27,629 nucleotides of DNA, taken from assembly GCA_036525535.1 (NCBI GenBank), contig DATDAH010000063.1, positions 1-27,629 of the forward strand, read 5' to 3'. The position numbers were made by a program, and so were the translations under genes. Of this stretch, positions 13,994-22,221 are shown in pieces. The DNA comes from DATDAH01 sp036525535 (GTDB lineage Bacteria > Actinomycetota > Acidimicrobiia > Acidimicrobiales > DATDAH01). The notes beneath the pieces were generated by a model, which was not told the origin of the DNA, searched no databases, and saw nothing but the letters and a program-made list of their open reading frames with translations. The number at the start of each line of letters is the position of its first letter. The stretch's first letter is position 1.

Positions 13994-15025
13994 ATGGCCG
14001 TCGACCGGGTCCTGCTCTGTGCGCCGCGGGGGTTCTGCGCGGGCGTGGAGATGGCCATCAAGGCGCTGGCCTGGATGGTGCGGACCTTCGAGCCGCCCGT
14101 CTACTGCTACCACGAGATCGTCCACAACCAGCGGGTGGTGGACCGCTTCCGGGACCTCGGGGTGGTCTTCGTGGACGACCTGGAGGAGGTCCCCCAGGGC
14201 TCACCCATCATGCTGTCGGCCCACGGATCGGCCCCCGAGGTGGTCGAGATCGCCCGCCGCCAGGGCGGGTACGTGGTCGACGCCGTCTGCCCCCTGGTGA
14301 CCAAGGTCCACCACGAGGTGCGGGTCCGGGCGGGCAAGGGCTATCGCATCGTCTACGTGGGCCACGAGGGCCACGAGGAGGCGGTGGGCACCATGGCCGT
14401 CGCCCCTGACGCCATCGACCGGGTCGAGCGCCCCGAAGACATCGCCGCCCTGGCCGACCGCGGCCAACCCGTCGCCCTCCTGGCCCAGACCACGCTCTCG
14501 CACCGGGACTGGGCCGGCGTCCTCGACGCGGCCAACGAGCGCTGGCCCGACCTGTGGCAACCCGGTCGCAGCGACCTGTGCTTCGCCACCACCAACCGCC
14601 AGTCGGGCCTGCTCCAGATCGCCGACCGCTGCGACGCGATCGTGGTCATCGGTTCGGCCAACTCCTCCAACACCCGGGCCCTCGAGCAGCTGGCCCGCGA
14701 CGCCGGCGGCCCCCGGGTCTTCCGGGTCAACGACCCCGACGAGCTGCCGGACGACATCACGGGCACGGTCGGCGTCACGGCCGGGGCGTCGGCCCCCGAA
14801 GACCTGGTCGACGCCGTGATCGCCCGCCTCGCCCCGACCGAGGGCACCGAGGAGGTCTGGTTCACCGACGAGGACGAGTACTTCCCCCCGCCCCGCAACC
14901 TGCGGGACCTGTTGGCGGCGGTGGACGAGGCGGCCACGGTCACCCTGGGTGGCTCCCTGTCCGCCCGGCCCGCCACCAACGACCGCAGCATCGACGCCGC
15001 CGACGTGCTGGCCGCACTGGGCTGA
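13994..15025 (+). CDS. ispH: 4-hydroxy-3-methylbut-2-enyl diphosphate reductase IspH
   Basis: The 343-residue enzyme makes the final step of the MEP isoprenoid pathway. The three iron-sulfur cysteines are Cys15 (PRGFCAG), Cys99 (DAVCPLVTKVH) and Cys196 (DLCFATTNRQ). Substrate-binding His44 (EIVHNQ) and His124 (GHEGHEEAVG) are present, as is the GSANSSNT loop. ATG 13994 was chosen because the longer frame runs into the divergent gene and a promoter box precedes this ATG. The C-terminal tail after about residue 310 is an acidic extension. It is divergent from DUF512-der. Confidence 0.97.
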   Translation: MAVDRVLLCAPRGFCAGVEMAIKALAWMVRTFEPPVYCYHEIVHNQRVVDRFRDLGVVFVDDLEEVPQGSPIMLSAHGSAPEVVEIARRQGGYVVDAVCPLVTKVHHEVRVRAGKGYRIVYVGHEGHEEAVGTMAVAPDAIDRVERPEDIAALADRGQPVALLAQTTLSHRDWAGVLDAANERWPDLWQPGRSDLCFATTNRQSGLLQIADRCDAIVVIGSANSSNTRALEQLARDAGGPRVFRVNDPDELPDDITGTVGVTAGASAPEDLVDAVIARLAPTEGTEEVWFTDEDEYFPPPRNLRDLLAAVDEAATVTLGGSLSARPATNDRSIDAADVLAALG

Positions 15026-15049
15026 GCCGGGGCTGGCAGACTGTTGGTC

Positions 15050-15613
15050 ATGGCGACGACCGACACCTTCACCCGCATGGACGAGTCGACGGCCGAGCAG
15101 TGGGCCGAGATCGGCAAGCAGACCTTCGAGCACCGCGATCGGGTCGCCGACCGGGTGCTGGACATGCTCCGCTCACTGGAGGCCATCACCGACGGCTTCG
15201 CCGTGGATCAGCTGGAGCACTCGGTCCAGACGGCGACCCGGGCCGAACGGGCGGGCGCCGATCCCGAGGTCGTCGTCGCCGCCCTGTGCCACGACATCGG
15301 CAAGGCGGTCAGTGTGCCCAACCACCCCGAGATCGCCGCCGCCATCCTCAAGCCCTACGTGCGCCCCGAGGTCCACGAGATGATCCGGGTCCACCAGGAC
15401 TTCCAGGGCCGCCACTACTACGCCCACTTCGGGGGCGACCCCGACGCCCGCGAGCAGCACCGGGCCGCCCTCGACCCCGAGGTCTTCGCCCTGGCCGAGC
15501 GCTTCGCCGACGACTGGGACCAGGTCGCCTTCGACCCGGACTACGACAGCGAGCCCCTCGAGCACTTCGAGCCCCTCGTCCGGGAGGTCTTCGCCACCGC
15601 GAAGATGCTCTGA
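15050..15613 (+). CDS. HD-domain metal-dependent protein (PhnZ-like)
   Basis: A 187-residue protein with an HD domain: LEHSVQTATRAERAGAD, AALCHDIGKAV (His-Asp) and NHPEIAAAILKPY, then RVHQDFQGRHYYAHFGGD. The spacing of the His and Asp residues resembles the PhnZ/MIOX branch of HD proteins, which use two iron ions, rather than a typical phosphohydrolase. The segment DDWDQVAFDPDYDSEPLEHF may provide the last metal ligand. Function is unknown; phosphonate or inositol-like oxidation is possible but unproven. It starts 24 bp after ispH, same strand, and ends before a hairpin. ATG 15050 is preferred; CAGACT seven nt before it is a weak promoter candidate. Confidence 0.7.
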   Translation: MATTDTFTRMDESTAEQWAEIGKQTFEHRDRVADRVLDMLRSLEAITDGFAVDQLEHSVQTATRAERAGADPEVVVAALCHDIGKAVSVPNHPEIAAAILKPYVRPEVHEMIRVHQDFQGRHYYAHFGGDPDAREQHRAALDPEVFALAERFADDWDQVAFDPDYDSEPLEHFEPLVREVFATAKML

Positions 15614-15631
15614 GCCCGAGGGAGACGCGAA

Positions 15632-15675
15632 CTGGCGCCTGATTTCGGGGCCAGAGGCCCGAAATCAGGCGCCAG
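15632..15675. terminator. 18-bp perfect palindrome between convergent genes
   Basis: Arms 15632-15649 and 15658-15675 are exact complements (CTGGCGCCTGATTTCGGG and its complement) with an 8-base loop. It sits between the convergent HD gene and the ABC substrate-binding gene and can act as a terminator for both. No U tract follows. A dispersed palindromic repeat is the alternative. Confidence 0.7.
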
Positions 15676-15690
15676 AAGCGCTACCGGTGA

Positions 15691-16644
15691 CTAGCCCAGG
15701 CCGTTGTCGGCGAGGAAGTCGGTGGCGATGACGTCGGCGTCCTCGGCGTCGATGTCGAAGCGGGCGTTGGCCGCAGTCAACAGCTCGGTCGTGATGGCCG
15801 CGCTGACACCGTTGACCAGCGTCTCGAAGTCGGCGCCGTAGGTGTCGACCAGCTCGTCGGTGACCACGGGGACGATGTTGTCGGCGGCCAGCAGGCCGTC
15901 GGTGTCCTCGAGCACTATCCAGCCCTTGTCGGCGATGATGCCACTGGTCGAGAAGAGGACGGCCACGTCGACCTCATCGTTCTCCAGGGCGTCGGGGATG
16001 ACACCCGGGTCCAGCGGCGTGAAGCCACTGCTCAGGTCGACGCCGTACACGGTCTCCAGGCCCGGCAGGCAGAAGGCGTTCGCTTCGCAGTCCTGCGGCG
16101 CCCCGAGGGTGAGGTCGTCGGTCAGGTCGCCGATGCCGGACAGGCCCAGCTCGTCGGCCTTCTCCGGCGTCACCACGAAGGTGTTGGTGTCGACCGCGGG
16201 CGCCGGTTCGAGGGCCTGCAGGCCGATCTCGCCGAGCTGCTCCTGGAGCAGACCCAGCGTCTCGTCCACGTCGGAGGTCGCCTCTCCGGCGAACTCGTTC
16301 AGGAACTCGAGCATCGAGGCCACGTACTCCGGGGCGAAGTTGATGTCGCCGGACTCGAAGGCCGGGACCTCCAGGTCACGGAAGCCACCCAGCTCCTGGT
16401 ACTCCACGGAGTAGCCGGCGTTGATGAGCGCCTGGCCGTAGATCTGGGACAGGATGGCGCTCTCGCCGAAGTCCTGGGTCCCGATGGTGATGGTGGGGCC
16501 GTCGGGTGGTACGGAGGCGTCGCTGGCCGTGTCCCCGGTCGCCGTGGTCGACGCGCTGTCGTCGCCGCTGTCATCGCCACACGCACCGGCGAGCAACGCC
16601 AAGACGGCCAGCACCGCCCACAACCCTCTGATCTTCCTGGTCAT
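15691..16644 (-). CDS. opuCC: ABC transporter substrate-binding lipoprotein (glycine betaine/choline type)
   Basis: The 317-residue protein starts with a lipoprotein signal ending LLAGAC (Cys22), then a Ser/Thr/Asp-rich linker. The fold resembles OpuAC/OpuCC proteins: IGTQDFGESAILSQIYGQAL, then INFAPEY, PAPAVDTNTFVV and DVAVLFSTS. Aromatic ligand-box residues cannot be confirmed by eye, so choline, betaine or another quaternary amine are all possible. It is the last gene of the transporter operon. GGGAG lies eight bases before its ATG. A strong hairpin follows its stop. Confidence 0.85.
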   Translation of the reverse strand: MTRKIRGLWAVLAVLALLAGACGDDSGDDSASTTATGDTASDASVPPDGPTITIGTQDFGESAILSQIYGQALINAGYSVEYQELGGFRDLEVPAFESGDINFAPEYVASMLEFLNEFAGEATSDVDETLGLLQEQLGEIGLQALEPAPAVDTNTFVVTPEKADELGLSGIGDLTDDLTLGAPQDCEANAFCLPGLETVYGVDLSSGFTPLDPGVIPDALENDEVDVAVLFSTSGIIADKGWIVLEDTDGLLAADNIVPVVTDELVDTYGADFETLVNGVSAAITTELLTAANARFDIDAEDADVIATDFLADNGLG

Positions 16645-16678
16645 TGACTTCTCCCTTTGGTTCGCAATCTGCGATCTG

Positions 16679-17428
16679 TCACAGCCGCGCCGGGGCCGTC
16701 CGTTGGTCGGCGTCGACGATGTCGAAGGATCTCGGGTCCCGCTTGGATAGCAGGTCGGCTCGGACCCAGGGGGTCAGACGGCGCTGGAGCCAGCCGAACA
16801 CCAGTTCTACCACGAAGACCACGAGGGCCACGAGGATGGCCCCGGTCAGGAGCTTGCCGTCGTCCTGGATGGCGAAGCCCTCGACGATGAAGGCGCCGAG
16901 GCCACCGAAGCCCACGTAGGCCCCCAGCGTGGCCGTGGCCACCACCTGCACGGCCGACACCCGCAGGCCGGTGATGATCAGGGGAAGGGCCGCGGGGATC
17001 TCCACGCCCCACAGCACCTCGCGGCCCTGCATGCCCATCCCCCGGGCGGCCTCGACCGTCCCGGCGTCGACGTCGCGGACGCCGGTGAAGGCGTTGGTGA
17101 AGATCGGCGGGATGCCCAGCAGCACCAGGGCGAACGCCGTCGGCCAGAACCCCAGCCCGAACCCGTAGCGCAGCGAGATCGGGAAGATGAGCACGATGAG
17201 GGCGAAGGAAGGGATGGCTCGTCCCATGTTGACGATCCAGACCGCGCTCACCCCACCCCGCTTGATGTGGCCCAGGTAGACCGCCGGGGGCAGGGACAGC
17301 AGCGACGACACGAGGAGGGCGAAGCCGGACAGCCGGAGGTGGTCCCAGGTGCGGATGAGGATCCCCCGCTCGCCCCAGTAGTTCTCCGAGGTCGTCACGA
17401 AGGTCGTGAACTCGTTCAGTGCGCTCAT
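16679..17428 (-). CDS. ABC transporter permease (glycine betaine/choline type), second
   Basis: The 249-residue integral membrane protein has about five to six helices and the permease EAA loop: EAARGMGMQGREVLWGVEI followed by PAALPLIITGL, about residues 131-161. It belongs to the BPD_transp_1 family and pairs with the other permease. The start ATG 17428 overlaps the stop of the upstream permease in ATGA; the longer frame upstream is a shadow. It carries a short cytoplasmic C-tail (SKRDPRSFDIVDADQ). Confidence 0.85.
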   Translation of the reverse strand: MSALNEFTTFVTTSENYWGERGILIRTWDHLRLSGFALLVSSLLSLPPAVYLGHIKRGGVSAVWIVNMGRAIPSFALIVLIFPISLRYGFGLGFWPTAFALVLLGIPPIFTNAFTGVRDVDAGTVEAARGMGMQGREVLWGVEIPAALPLIITGLRVSAVQVVATATLGAYVGFGGLGAFIVEGFAIQDDGKLLTGAILVALVVFVVELVFGWLQRRLTPWVRADLLSKRDPRSFDIVDADQRTAPARL

Positions 17429-18093
17429 CGCCGCGCCGCCCGGTTCCACGGCGTGAGCAGGCGCTCGACGAGCAGGAGGATGATGTCTATGGCCAGGGCC
17501 AGGGCGATCGACAGGATCGCCCCCACGACCACCGGGGTGTTGAAGTCCCGGGACAGCCCGTCGTTGATGAGCGAGCCGTAGCCCCCGAAGCCGATGACGA
17601 AGGTCACCGTCACCAGCCCGATGATGGTCACCGCCGCGATGCGGATGCCGGCCACGATGGCAGGGGTGGCCAGCCGGAGGTCGACGGCGAAGAACCGGTG
17701 CAGCGGCCGGTAGCCCATGCCGTCGGCGGCCTCCTTGACCGCGTCGGGCACGCCCTGCACGCCGGCCACGATGTTGCGGATGAGGATCAGCAACGTGTAC
17801 CCGACGAGTGCGATCTCGGCCGTCAGCACGGTCAGGCCCGTGATCGGGAACAGGATGGCGAAGAGGGCCAGGCTGGGGATGGCGTAGAGGACCCCGGCGA
17901 ACCCGGCGATCGGGGCGTAGGCCTTCTGCCAGCGGATGGCGATCGTGGCCAGGGCGATCGAGAGGACCAGCCCGACCCCGAGGGCGATGGCGGTGAGCTG
18001 GAGGTGCTCGATGGTGGCGGCCTTGATCTCGTCGGTGTGGTCCCACACCCAGTCCCACCAGATGAAGGAGTCCTTGTCCGCCCCGAGGATCAT
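17425..18093 (-). CDS. ABC transporter permease (glycine betaine/choline type), first
   Basis: The 222-residue permease has several membrane helices and the EAA loop KEAADGMGYRPLHRFFAVDL with RLATPAIVAGI, about residues 121-151. Its hydrophobic start reads LTAIALGVGLVLSIALATIA. It belongs to the same family as its partner and probably forms the translocation channel with it. Its ATG lies seven bases after the ATPase stop. Confidence 0.85.
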   Translation of the reverse strand: MILGADKDSFIWWDWVWDHTDEIKAATIEHLQLTAIALGVGLVLSIALATIAIRWQKAYAPIAGFAGVLYAIPSLALFAILFPITGLTVLTAEIALVGYTLLILIRNIVAGVQGVPDAVKEAADGMGYRPLHRFFAVDLRLATPAIVAGIRIAAVTIIGLVTVTFVIGFGGYGSLINDGLSRDFNTPVVVGAILSIALALAIDIILLLVERLLTPWNRAARR

Positions 18094-18099
18094 CGCCTG

Positions 18100-19209
18100 C
18101 TACGCCTCGAGCCCGCCGGCGACCTGGTCGATGGTCACCATCCCGAGGTAGCCCTTCTCGTCGTCCTGGACCATGGCCACCCGGCTCTGGGCCCCCACGA
18201 TCACGTCCAGGGCCTCGCGCAGCGTGGCCTCGGGGGTGACGGTGGCCGCGAAGGGACGCAGCTCGGCCTGGCCCACCGTCGAGCCATTCAGGCTGTCCGC
18301 GGCCACCCAGCCCAGCAGCCGGCGCTCGTCCCGTACCCCGATCCAGTCCACGCCGTGCTCGGCCATCACCCGCAGGGCCTCTTCGGCATCGGCGCCGGCG
18401 GCGACGACCGGGCCCTCCACCAGTTCGGCCTCGCCGACGGTCAGCAGGCCCAGCCGCTTGAGCCCCCGCTCCTGGCCGAGGAACCCGGCCACGAACTCGT
18501 TGGCCGGAGCCCGGAGCAGCTCCTCGGGGGGGCCGACCTGCTCGAGCACCCCTCCCACGTTCAGGATCGCGATCTGGTCGCCCAGCTTGATGGCCTCGTC
18601 GATGTCGTGGGTGACGAGCACGATCGTCTTCTGGACCGCCGACTGCAGGGCCAGGAGCTCGTCCTGGAGCCGAGCCCGCACGATCGGGTCCACCGCCGAG
18701 TAGGGCTCGTCCATCAGCAGGATGGGCGGGTCGGCGGCCAGGGCCCGGGCCACTCCCACCCGCTGCTGCTGGCCGCCCGACAGGGCCGCCGGGTAGCGCT
18801 TCAGGTGCTCGGGGTCGAGGCCGACCAGGTCGGTCAGCTCGTCCACCCGCTGGCGGGTCCGGGCCTTCTCCCAGCCCAGGAGCTTGGGCACGGTGGCGAT
18901 GTTCTCGGCGATGGTCTTGTGCGGGAAGAGGCCGATCTGCTGGATGACGTAACCGATCTGGCGGCGCAGCTCGTGGACCGGAACCTCCCGGATCTCGGCG
19001 CCGAGGACCTCGAGGCGCCCCCCCGTCGGCTCGATCAGCCGGTTGATCATCTTGAGGGTGGTCGTCTTGCCGCAGCCCGATGGCCCGACCAGCACGGTGA
19101 TCCGGCCGGCGGGGACGGTGAGGTCGAGCGACCCGACCGCCGGTCGGGTCGAGCCAGGGAAGGTCTTGGAGACACCCTCCAGCCGGATGGCCGCCTCGGA
19201 GTCGCTCAC
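18100..19209 (-). CDS. opuCA: ABC transporter ATPase with CBS domains (OpuCA/ProV type)
   Basis: The 369-residue ATPase has Walker A GPSGCGKTT (42-50), Q loop near 90, signature LSGGQQQR (143-150), Walker B ILLMDEP (163-169) and the switch His201. Residues about 255-369 form a CBS pair (EHGVDWIGVRDERRLLGWVA and ATLREALDVIVGA), which senses ionic strength in osmoregulated glycine betaine transporters. GTG 19209 overlaps the PGPGW gene stop in GTGA; the longer frame is a shadow. Transport coupled to ATP hydrolysis is inferred; the osmotic regulation is family knowledge. Confidence 0.9.
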   Translation of the reverse strand: MSDSEAAIRLEGVSKTFPGSTRPAVGSLDLTVPAGRITVLVGPSGCGKTTTLKMINRLIEPTGGRLEVLGAEIREVPVHELRRQIGYVIQQIGLFPHKTIAENIATVPKLLGWEKARTRQRVDELTDLVGLDPEHLKRYPAALSGGQQQRVGVARALAADPPILLMDEPYSAVDPIVRARLQDELLALQSAVQKTIVLVTHDIDEAIKLGDQIAILNVGGVLEQVGPPEELLRAPANEFVAGFLGQERGLKRLGLLTVGEAELVEGPVVAAGADAEEALRVMAEHGVDWIGVRDERRLLGWVAADSLNGSTVGQAELRPFAATVTPEATLREALDVIVGAQSRVAMVQDDEKGYLGMVTIDQVAGGLEA

Positions 19210-19604
19210 CGGAGGAGGTACCACCAGATGGACAGGCTCACGGCGCCGAGGGCGACGAGGACCGACAAGACGATGACCGGCGTGGAGACGCTGCCGTCCT
19301 CGTCGGCGGGGAGGCGGCGCCGGACCCGTTCGAGGGCCCGCTCGGCCCAGGCCACGTCCTTGGCCAGGACGGCCAGGCCCCCGGCGATGGCCAGCCAGCC
19401 GGGGCCCGGGAGGACGAGCATGCACACGCCGGCGACGAGCAGCACGGAGCCGACGGTCATGCGAGCGACGCGGATGTGGATCGCCGCGCGGGCCTCTTCG
19501 ACAGAGTCCTCGCGGCGGCCGGTCTCGAACTCGGCCTCGATGGCCGCGTCCCGGAGGCGGTCCCATCGCTGGTGCTCGTGCCCAGGCTCGCCCGCCAGCG
19601 CCAT
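19206..19604 (-). CDS. PGPGW-family transmembrane protein
   Basis: A 132-residue protein with a conserved LPGPGWLAIAGGLAVLAKDV segment (about 65-84) inside the first hydrophobic region and a second helix near the C-terminus (TPVIVLSVLVALGAVSLSIW, about 108-127). The family has no established function. It lies after plsC (9-nt gap) and overlaps the ABC ATPase gene by four bases, linking the core biosynthetic array to the transporter operon. Confidence 0.85.
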   Translation of the reverse strand: MALAGEPGHEHQRWDRLRDAAIEAEFETGRREDSVEEARAAIHIRVARMTVGSVLLVAGVCMLVLPGPGWLAIAGGLAVLAKDVAWAERALERVRRRLPADEDGSVSTPVIVLSVLVALGAVSLSIWWYLLR

Positions 19605-19613
19605 CCGGGCAGG

Positions 19614-20318
19614 CTAGGTGTTCGGTGTACCGGCGCGTCGTTGGGCCTCGTCGAACAGCTCCTGCAGGCGCCGGCGCAGCTCTTCGGTCTGGCCCCGGAC
19701 GGCGCTACGGGACACCCGCCCGCTCACCTTGAGCGGGGGCGGGGCGAGCGGCTCGCCGACGACGAGGACCATCTTCACGGGCCGGAGGTACTTGGCCTTC
19801 GCCGGCATGACCCGCTCCGAGCCGCCGATGCCGACGGGCACGATCGGGGTCTGGCCCCGATTGGCGACGTAGGCCACGCCATCGCGCATGTGATCGGCCT
19901 CGATGGTCGGCCCCGAACGCCTCGTGCCCTCCGGGAACATCACCACGGGCTCTCCGGCCGCGACCAGCTCGAGGCACTGGGTCAGCGCCTCTCGGTCGGC
20001 GCCGTCGCGGTTGATCGGGAACCCGCCCAGCGACGAGAAGAACCAATCGGGGCCGGCGTACTTCCAAAGGGAGTCCTTGCCCATGAACCGCATCCGACGG
20101 CGGGTCACCAACGAGACCACGAACGTCTCGATGTTCGAGCGGTGGGCACCGGGAGCGAGGATGAACGCGCCCGTGGCGGGGATGTTGTCCCGCCCGTGGA
20201 CCTCGATGCGGAACATGATCTTCCCCGCGCCCCAGATGAGGCTCCACACGAACCGGTAGAACCAGCGCGACAGCAACGTCGGATCGGCGCTGCCGTACCG
20301 GCTCTCGTACTTGGTCAC
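19614..20318 (-). CDS. plsC: 1-acylglycerol-3-phosphate O-acyltransferase (PlsC type)
   Basis: The 234-residue enzyme attaches the second acyl chain in phospholipid synthesis. Visible blocks are GAHRSNIETF (expected HX4D; here HX4E), GGFPINRDG, and FPEGTRRSG followed by a conserved P-VPVGI-like region (TPIVPVGIGG). The first helix lies near the start (FVWSLIWGAGKIMFRI). GTG 20318 overlaps the cmk stop in GTGA. The Asp-to-Glu change in the catalytic motif is unusual, though other blocks are intact. Confidence 0.9.
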   Translation of the reverse strand: MTKYESRYGSADPTLLSRWFYRFVWSLIWGAGKIMFRIEVHGRDNIPATGAFILAPGAHRSNIETFVVSLVTRRRMRFMGKDSLWKYAGPDWFFSSLGGFPINRDGADREALTQCLELVAAGEPVVMFPEGTRRSGPTIEADHMRDGVAYVANRGQTPIVPVGIGGSERVMPAKAKYLRPVKMVLVVGEPLAPPPLKVSGRVSRSAVRGQTEELRRRLQELFDEAQRRAGTPNT

Positions 20319-20962
20319 GAGGCGGTCGCCTCAGCGAGAGCGACGACCAGGGACGCCACCACCTCGTCGATGGAGAGGCCGCTGGTGTCGAGGACCAAGG
20401 CGTCCTCGGCCTGGGCCAGAGGGCTGTCCTCCCGATCCTCGTCCAGGGTGTCTCGCCGGGCCAGGTCGGCGGCCACCGTCTCGTAGTCGAGGTCGGTCAC
20501 CTCCTGGGAGCGGCGTTCGGCCCGCACGTCGGCCCGGGCGGTCAGGAAGACCTTGAGCGTGGCGTCCGGGAAGACCACCGTGCCGATGTCGCGACCCTCC
20601 ACCACGCCACCGGGGCGCGCCGCGGCCCACTCCCGTTGCCGGCTGCGGAGCTCGGCCCGTACGGCGGGGTTGGCTGCCACCAGGCTGACCGCCCGCGTGA
20701 CCTCCGGGCCTCGTATCTCGATGGTGGCGTCGACCCCGTCGACCATCACCCCGTCCTCCCCCACCGTCAGCTCGAGGCCGTCGACCAGCTTGGCCACCGG
20801 CTCGGTGTCGGACGGGTCGATCCCCCGGCGCAGGGCGGCGAAGGCGACCGCTCGGTACATGGCTCCGGTGTCCAAGTACTCGAGATCCAAGCGCTCGGCC
20901 AGATGGCGGGCCACGGTCGACTTGCCGGAGCCGCCCGGACCGTCGATGGCAATCACCGTCAT
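20315..20962 (-). CDS. cmk: Cytidylate kinase
   Basis: The 215-residue enzyme phosphorylates CMP and dCMP. It begins MTVIAIDGPGGSGKST with the P-loop at residues 8-16, followed by LDTGAMYRAVAF (CMP binding) and GGVVEGRDIGTVVFPDA, then a lid region rich in Arg. ATG 20962 overlaps the aroA stop in ATGA, so the longer upstream frame was rejected. It sits between aroA and plsC. Confidence 0.96.
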   Translation of the reverse strand: MTVIAIDGPGGSGKSTVARHLAERLDLEYLDTGAMYRAVAFAALRRGIDPSDTEPVAKLVDGLELTVGEDGVMVDGVDATIEIRGPEVTRAVSLVAANPAVRAELRSRQREWAAARPGGVVEGRDIGTVVFPDATLKVFLTARADVRAERRSQEVTDLDYETVAADLARRDTLDEDREDSPLAQAEDALVLDTSGLSIDEVVASLVVALAEATAS

Positions 20963-22221
20963 GGCGTGCACTCTCCCAGATCCTGCTCGAATCGGGGATA
21001 GCTGGTGGCCACGGCGTCCCACCCCTCGACGGTCACCGCCTCGCCCGCCGAAGCCAGCCCGGCCACGGCGGCGGCCATGGCGATGCGGTGGTCGCCGTGG
21101 GCGTCGATGTGGCCACCCTGGAGGGTGCCGCCCTCGATGACCAGCGCGTCGCCGTCGACCTCCGCGGTGCCGCCCATGGCTCGGACGCTCCCCGACACCG
21201 TGGCCAGGCGATCCGACTCCTTGACCCGGAGCTCACCCACGTCGACGAAGCGCGTCGCCCCCTCGGCCGCGGCGGCGGCCACGGCCAGCGCCGGGACCTC
21301 GTCCAGGCCCACGATCTCGGCGCTGAGCACAGAGGTCCCGTGCAGGGCCGCGGCGCGGACCCGGACCGTGCCCGTCCCCGCGTCGGCGTCGCCCTCGACC
21401 TCGATGTCGGCGCCCATGCGCGCCAAGACGTCCAGGTAGCCGGTCCGGGCGGGGCCGAGGTAGAGGTCCTCGACGACCAGGTCGCTACCCGGGACGAGCG
21501 TGGCCGCCACCACCCAGAAGGCGGCCTGTGACGGGTCGCCGGGGACGGTGTAGGCGAACGGCTCGGGGCGGGAGCGGCGCACCCGGATGCCGCCCTCGCT
21601 CACGTCGACGTCGGCCCCGAACCGAGCCAGGAGCTCCTCGGTGTGGGCCCGGGTCGGCACCTCCTCTTCGACCACGGTGTCGCCCTCAGCCCCGAGGCCG
21701 GCCAGGAGCACGGCACTCTTCACCTGGGCGCTCGGCACGGGGGTGCGGTAGGTGATGCCGTGGAGCTCACCGCCCCGCACGGACAGCGGGGGCAAGCGGC
21801 CGCCTTCCCGTCCCTCGATGGAGGCTCCCATCAGCCGGAGCGGCACGGCGACCCGGTCCATGGGCCGCCGGGAGATCGACTCGTCCCCGGCCAGGACGGT
21901 GAGAAACGGGAAGGCCGAGCAGAGCCCGGTGAGGAGGCGGATGGTCGTACCCGAGTTGCCCACGTCGATCACGTCCGCGGGTTCCCGCAACGTCCCGCCG
22001 TCGACGACGACGGCGCCGTCCTCGTCGTCGGTGGCCGCGCCCAAGGCCTCGATCGCGCCGCGGGTCCCGGTCACGTCCGCACCGTCGGAGAGGCCTTCGA
22101 TGCGGGACCGACCCTCGGCCAGCGCCGCCAGGAGGAGAGCCCGGTGGGAGATCGACTTGTCGCCGGGCATGCGGAGCCGTCCCCGCAACGGCCCGGACGG
22201 GCCGACGGTCAGGCTCGCCAC
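20959..22221 (-). CDS. aroA: 3-phosphoshikimate 1-carboxyvinyltransferase (EPSP synthase)
   Basis: The 420-residue enzyme joins phosphoenolpyruvate and shikimate-3-phosphate in the shikimate pathway. It has MPGDKSISHRAL (about 18-29), GNSGTTIRLLTG (about 88-99), a basic SRRPMDRVAVPLRLMGA region, and LRVKESDRL (about 341-349). The start GTG shares one base with the tyrA stop (TAGTG). The length is normal and the gene is intact. It is next to tyrA and aroH, forming an aromatic amino-acid cluster. Confidence 0.97.
   Translation of the reverse strand: MASLTVGPSGPLRGRLRMPGDKSISHRALLLAALAEGRSRIEGLSDGADVTGTRGAIEALGAATDDEDGAVVVDGGTLREPADVIDVGNSGTTIRLLTGLCSAFPFLTVLAGDESISRRPMDRVAVPLRLMGASIEGREGGRLPPLSVRGGELHGITYRTPVPSAQVKSAVLLAGLGAEGDTVVEEEVPTRAHTEELLARFGADVDVSEGGIRVRRSRPEPFAYTVPGDPSQAAFWVVAATLVPGSDLVVEDLYLGPARTGYLDVLARMGADIEVEGDADAGTGTVRVRAAALHGTSVLSAEIVGLDEVPALAVAAAAAEGATRFVDVGELRVKESDRLATVSGSVRAMGGTAEVDGDALVIEGGTLQGGHIDAHGDHRIAMAAAVAGLASAGEAVTVEGWDAVATSYPRFEQDLGECTP

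Noticed and set aside
12739..14409. 556-residue plus-strand ORF
   Set aside because: Antisense to DUF512 and partly overlapping ispH, with no motifs and a repetitive composition.
17419..19617. 732-residue plus-strand ORF
   Set aside because: Antisense to the transporter ATPase and permease genes; low-complexity Gly/Asp/Glu/His-rich shadow.
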